Below are positions 22,584 to 23,922 of a DNA stretch of 23,922 nucleotides, piece by piece. The translations under genes were made by a program, and so were the position numbers. How positions within the stretch are numbered: the stretch's first letter is position 1; every line of letters starts with the position of its first letter. The DNA comes from Candidatus Omnitrophota bacterium (GTDB lineage: Bacteria > Ratteibacteria > UBA8468 > B48-G9 > JAFGKM01): contig JAMWBY010000011.1 of assembly GCA_023818745.1 (NCBI GenBank), forward strand, positions 705-24,626. The letters run 5' to 3'. A model generated the notes under the pieces. It was not told the DNA's origin and ran no database searches. It saw only the letters and a program-made list of their open reading frames with translations.

Positions 22584-23057
22584 GTTTTTCAAAACTTCTT
22601 CATTCAACTTTTTTGCTGTTTCTATTGCATCTCTAATTGCATAATTCCAACCATAACAAAGTCCCATTACACCTAAAATTGTGAGTAAATAAGGCGACTT
22701 TGGTTTTTTTTGAGGAATTTTTTCTTCTTCTTTTTCTGATTTTTCTATTACAACTCCTTCTTCTGTGATTTGAAATTCTTTTTCCTCTTGTATTGAAGAT
22801 GTTTTTCCTTTTCCAGCAGGCACTCCTTTAATTTGAAAAGTAATACCTAAAGAAAGCATAATAATACTGATGATAATGAGTAATCCTATTAAAATTGCTT
22901 TTCTAAGACTTCCGTTGTATATTTGCCCAAGTCCTGGACATATACTTGATAAAACACCAGCAAGTCCTGACGATTTTTGTTCATACTTTAATCTTGTCTT
23001 CACTCTTAATTTTTCCTCTTCTATAATTCTGTTTTTTTCTTCTTCTGTTAGAGCCAT
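22578..23057 (-). CDS. TM2-like membrane protein of unknown function
   Basis: I chose the ATG at 23057 (MALTEEEKN), because AAAGGAGGGGG lies just before it; an in-frame ATG 27 bases earlier has no such site. The product has 159 residues: a charged N-terminal helix likely to form a coiled coil, then SICPGLGQIYNGSLRKA followed by a hydrophobic segment (about residues 52-70), a glutamate/lysine-rich loop, and a second helix near PYLLTILGVMGLCYGWNYAI. The PGLGQ-x-Y-x-G-x-x-x-K/R-G/A signature is that of TM2-type small membrane proteins, whose role is mostly unknown. It lies in an operon with an exported protein 14 bases upstream. Confidence 0.7.
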   Translation of the reverse strand: MALTEEEKNRIIEEEKLRVKTRLKYEQKSSGLAGVLSSICPGLGQIYNGSLRKAILIGLLIIISIIMLSLGITFQIKGVPAGKGKTSSIQEEKEFQITEEGVVIEKSEKEEEKIPQKKPKSPYLLTILGVMGLCYGWNYAIRDAIETAKKLNEEVLKNL

Positions 23058-23071
23058 TTCCCCCTCCTTTT

Positions 23072-23839
23072 TTAATATTCCCATTTTATATTTTTAACTT
23101 TTTCATAAAGTTGTTCAAGAATTTTAAAATTTTTTTCAATTGGCATAAAAATCATAAAAACATCAATTGATTCTTTTTGGGAAATTTTCTTTTTTGGAGG
23201 AACACTATTTATAAAAATAAAATCTTCTCCTCTTCCCAGAATAACTGCCGGAGCAATTAATCCACCACCTTTTCCTTCACCTGTATTTGCAAATATCCAG
23301 TTTGCCTGTCCTATTTTAGTTTTTTTTGTTTTTTCAAGTTTATAAGTTGCAATTTTATCTTTTTGAGGGATAGTATAATATTTGTATGGTTCATAAGCAC
23401 TCTCCATGCCCCAATTTATCCCACATTCTACTACTCCATCACCTTTATATAAAAATTTTGAATAAATTGCTAAAAATGGAAACTCTTCCCTTATTTCAAG
23501 AAAAAGTATAAGTTCATATTCATTATAAATTTTTTTATCATCCCCAAGAAAATATGCTGCCATTATAACTTTTCTCTTTTCCTCATCTTTAATAACATTT
23601 ACTTCTTTTACTTTTTTTACAAGGAGTTCTCTATTTTTTGTAAAGTCCTGTGCAGCAAAATAAAGCATATTTCCAGATGATATTATAAATTGTGGTTGAA
23701 CAAAATACCCATTTCCCTGAACAAAAAGATAAACATCTTTTTCAGGTGTAAATTTATATCCAAATTTTTCAATAGAAAAACATTTAAATAAGCAAAGAAA
23801 AAAAGATAATAAAACATAAAAAATTTTATATTTATTCAT
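23072..23839 (-). CDS. Exported protein of unknown function
   Basis: I do not recognise this 255-residue protein. It begins with a Sec signal peptide (NKYKIFYVLLSFFLCLFKC); a cysteine near its end could mean a lipoprotein, but the lipobox is poor. The mature part is rich in beta-forming segments and aromatic residues (YFVQPQFIISSGNMLYFAAQ, EFPFLAIYSKFLYKG, GGGLIAPAVILGRGEDFIFIN), which suggests an extracytoplasmic beta-sandwich, possibly related to carbohydrate-handling proteins; this is a guess. A good ribosome site (AAAGGGGGG) precedes the ATG. It is 14 bases upstream of the TM2-like gene, so the two may work together at the envelope. Confidence 0.65.
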   Translation of the reverse strand: MNKYKIFYVLLSFFLCLFKCFSIEKFGYKFTPEKDVYLFVQGNGYFVQPQFIISSGNMLYFAAQDFTKNRELLVKKVKEVNVIKDEEKRKVIMAAYFLGDDKKIYNEYELILFLEIREEFPFLAIYSKFLYKGDGVVECGINWGMESAYEPYKYYTIPQKDKIATYKLEKTKKTKIGQANWIFANTGEGKGGGLIAPAVILGRGEDFIFINSVPPKKKISQKESIDVFMIFMPIEKNFKILEQLYEKVKNIKWEY

Positions 23840-23850
23840 TTTTCCCCCCT

Positions 23851-23922
23851 TTATTTAAAAATTCCATCTATAATTTTACCACAAAAACCACATTTATTTA
23901 CATTCATGTTTTTTTTGATTGT
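23851..23922 (-). CDS. C-terminal end of a CxxC-containing protein (partial)
   Basis: From the window edge the minus strand reads an open frame ending at the TAA complement of 23851-23853. The visible tail is NMNVNKCGFCGKIIDGIFK, with a CGFCG pair typical of a zinc ribbon half-site. The internal ATG at 23907 has no ribosome site, so this is more likely the end of a longer gene entering from the right than an 18-residue peptide. It ends 11 bases before the start of the exported protein, which suggests a shared operon. Confidence 0.35.
   Translation of the reverse strand, partial: TIKKNMNVNKCGFCGKIIDGIFK

Noticed and set aside
1..23922. CRISPR arrays, insertion sequences, phage or toxin-antitoxin genes, riboswitches
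   Set aside because: No regularly spaced repeats, transposase or integrase motifs, terminal repeats, or recognisable riboswitch cores were seen anywhere in the window.

Overview
The window is AT-rich bacterial DNA (roughly 30% G+C judged by eye), densely packed, with many ATGA/TTGA/GTGA start-stop overlaps and clear AGGAGG-type ribosome binding sites. Gene content points to an uncultured, anaerobic, Gram-negative-type bacterium. The evidence is an oxygen-independent ribonucleotide reductase (NrdD/NrdG) under NrdR, a Rex redox repressor, a ferredoxin-NAD(P) reductase-type flavoprotein, ferredoxin-dependent-type aryl-CoA ligases and an outer-membrane beta-barrel. An archaeal-style fusion of hexulose-phosphate synthase with an RraA-like domain also suggests a deep-branching candidate phylum (Omnitrophota/Ratteibacteria-like). 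That placement is inference, not something the window proves.

Layout: (1) Bases 1-420 hold the 3' end of a photolyase gene, a GC-rich palindrome and a tRNA-Asn on the minus strand with a near-consensus promoter. (2) Bases 420-2592 (+) are a three-gene dTDP-sugar operon (RmlC-, RmlA- and RmlB-like). (3) Bases 2596-9867 (-) form one apparent operon read right to left: queG, a phenylacetate-CoA ligase plus tandem-ACT pair, a 32-residue membrane peptide, a sodium:solute symporter, a second ligase plus ACT pair, and an outer-membrane channel. Read together, this looks like an aryl-acid passage, uptake and CoA-activation system. (4) Bases 9977-13204 (+) are nrdR-nrdD-nrdG, preceded by two NrdR-box-like sites 30 bp apart; the promoter is back to back with that of queG and shares its -35 palindrome. 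(5) Bases 13252-18456 (+) are a second operon: GT4 glycosyltransferase, anti-sigma-type ATPase, SDR dehydrogenase, TrmI tRNA methyltransferase, hexulose-phosphate synthase/RraA fusion and an NfnA/SudB-like flavoprotein. It is followed directly by what looks like the 3' remnant of a larger gene. (6) Bases 19199-21090 (-) carry a ROK sugar kinase and fmt. (7) Bases 21151-22583 (+) carry a sorbitol-6-phosphate-dehydrogenase-like SDR coupled to rex. (8) Bases 22578-23922 (-) carry a TM2-like membrane protein, an exported protein of unknown function and the tail of a CxxC protein.

No stretch over 300 bases lacks a gene. I saw no insertion sequence, CRISPR array, rRNA or clear T-tract terminator. 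Several operons (rfbC, the glycosyltransferase, queG) start with a -10-like hexamer only 6-7 bases before the ATG, which suggests leaderless mRNAs alongside Shine-Dalgarno-led genes. The most unusual material is the doubled ligase/ACT cassette around a symporter with its small partner, the HPS-RraA fusion, and the anti-sigma-type ATPase that lacks its N-box asparagine.
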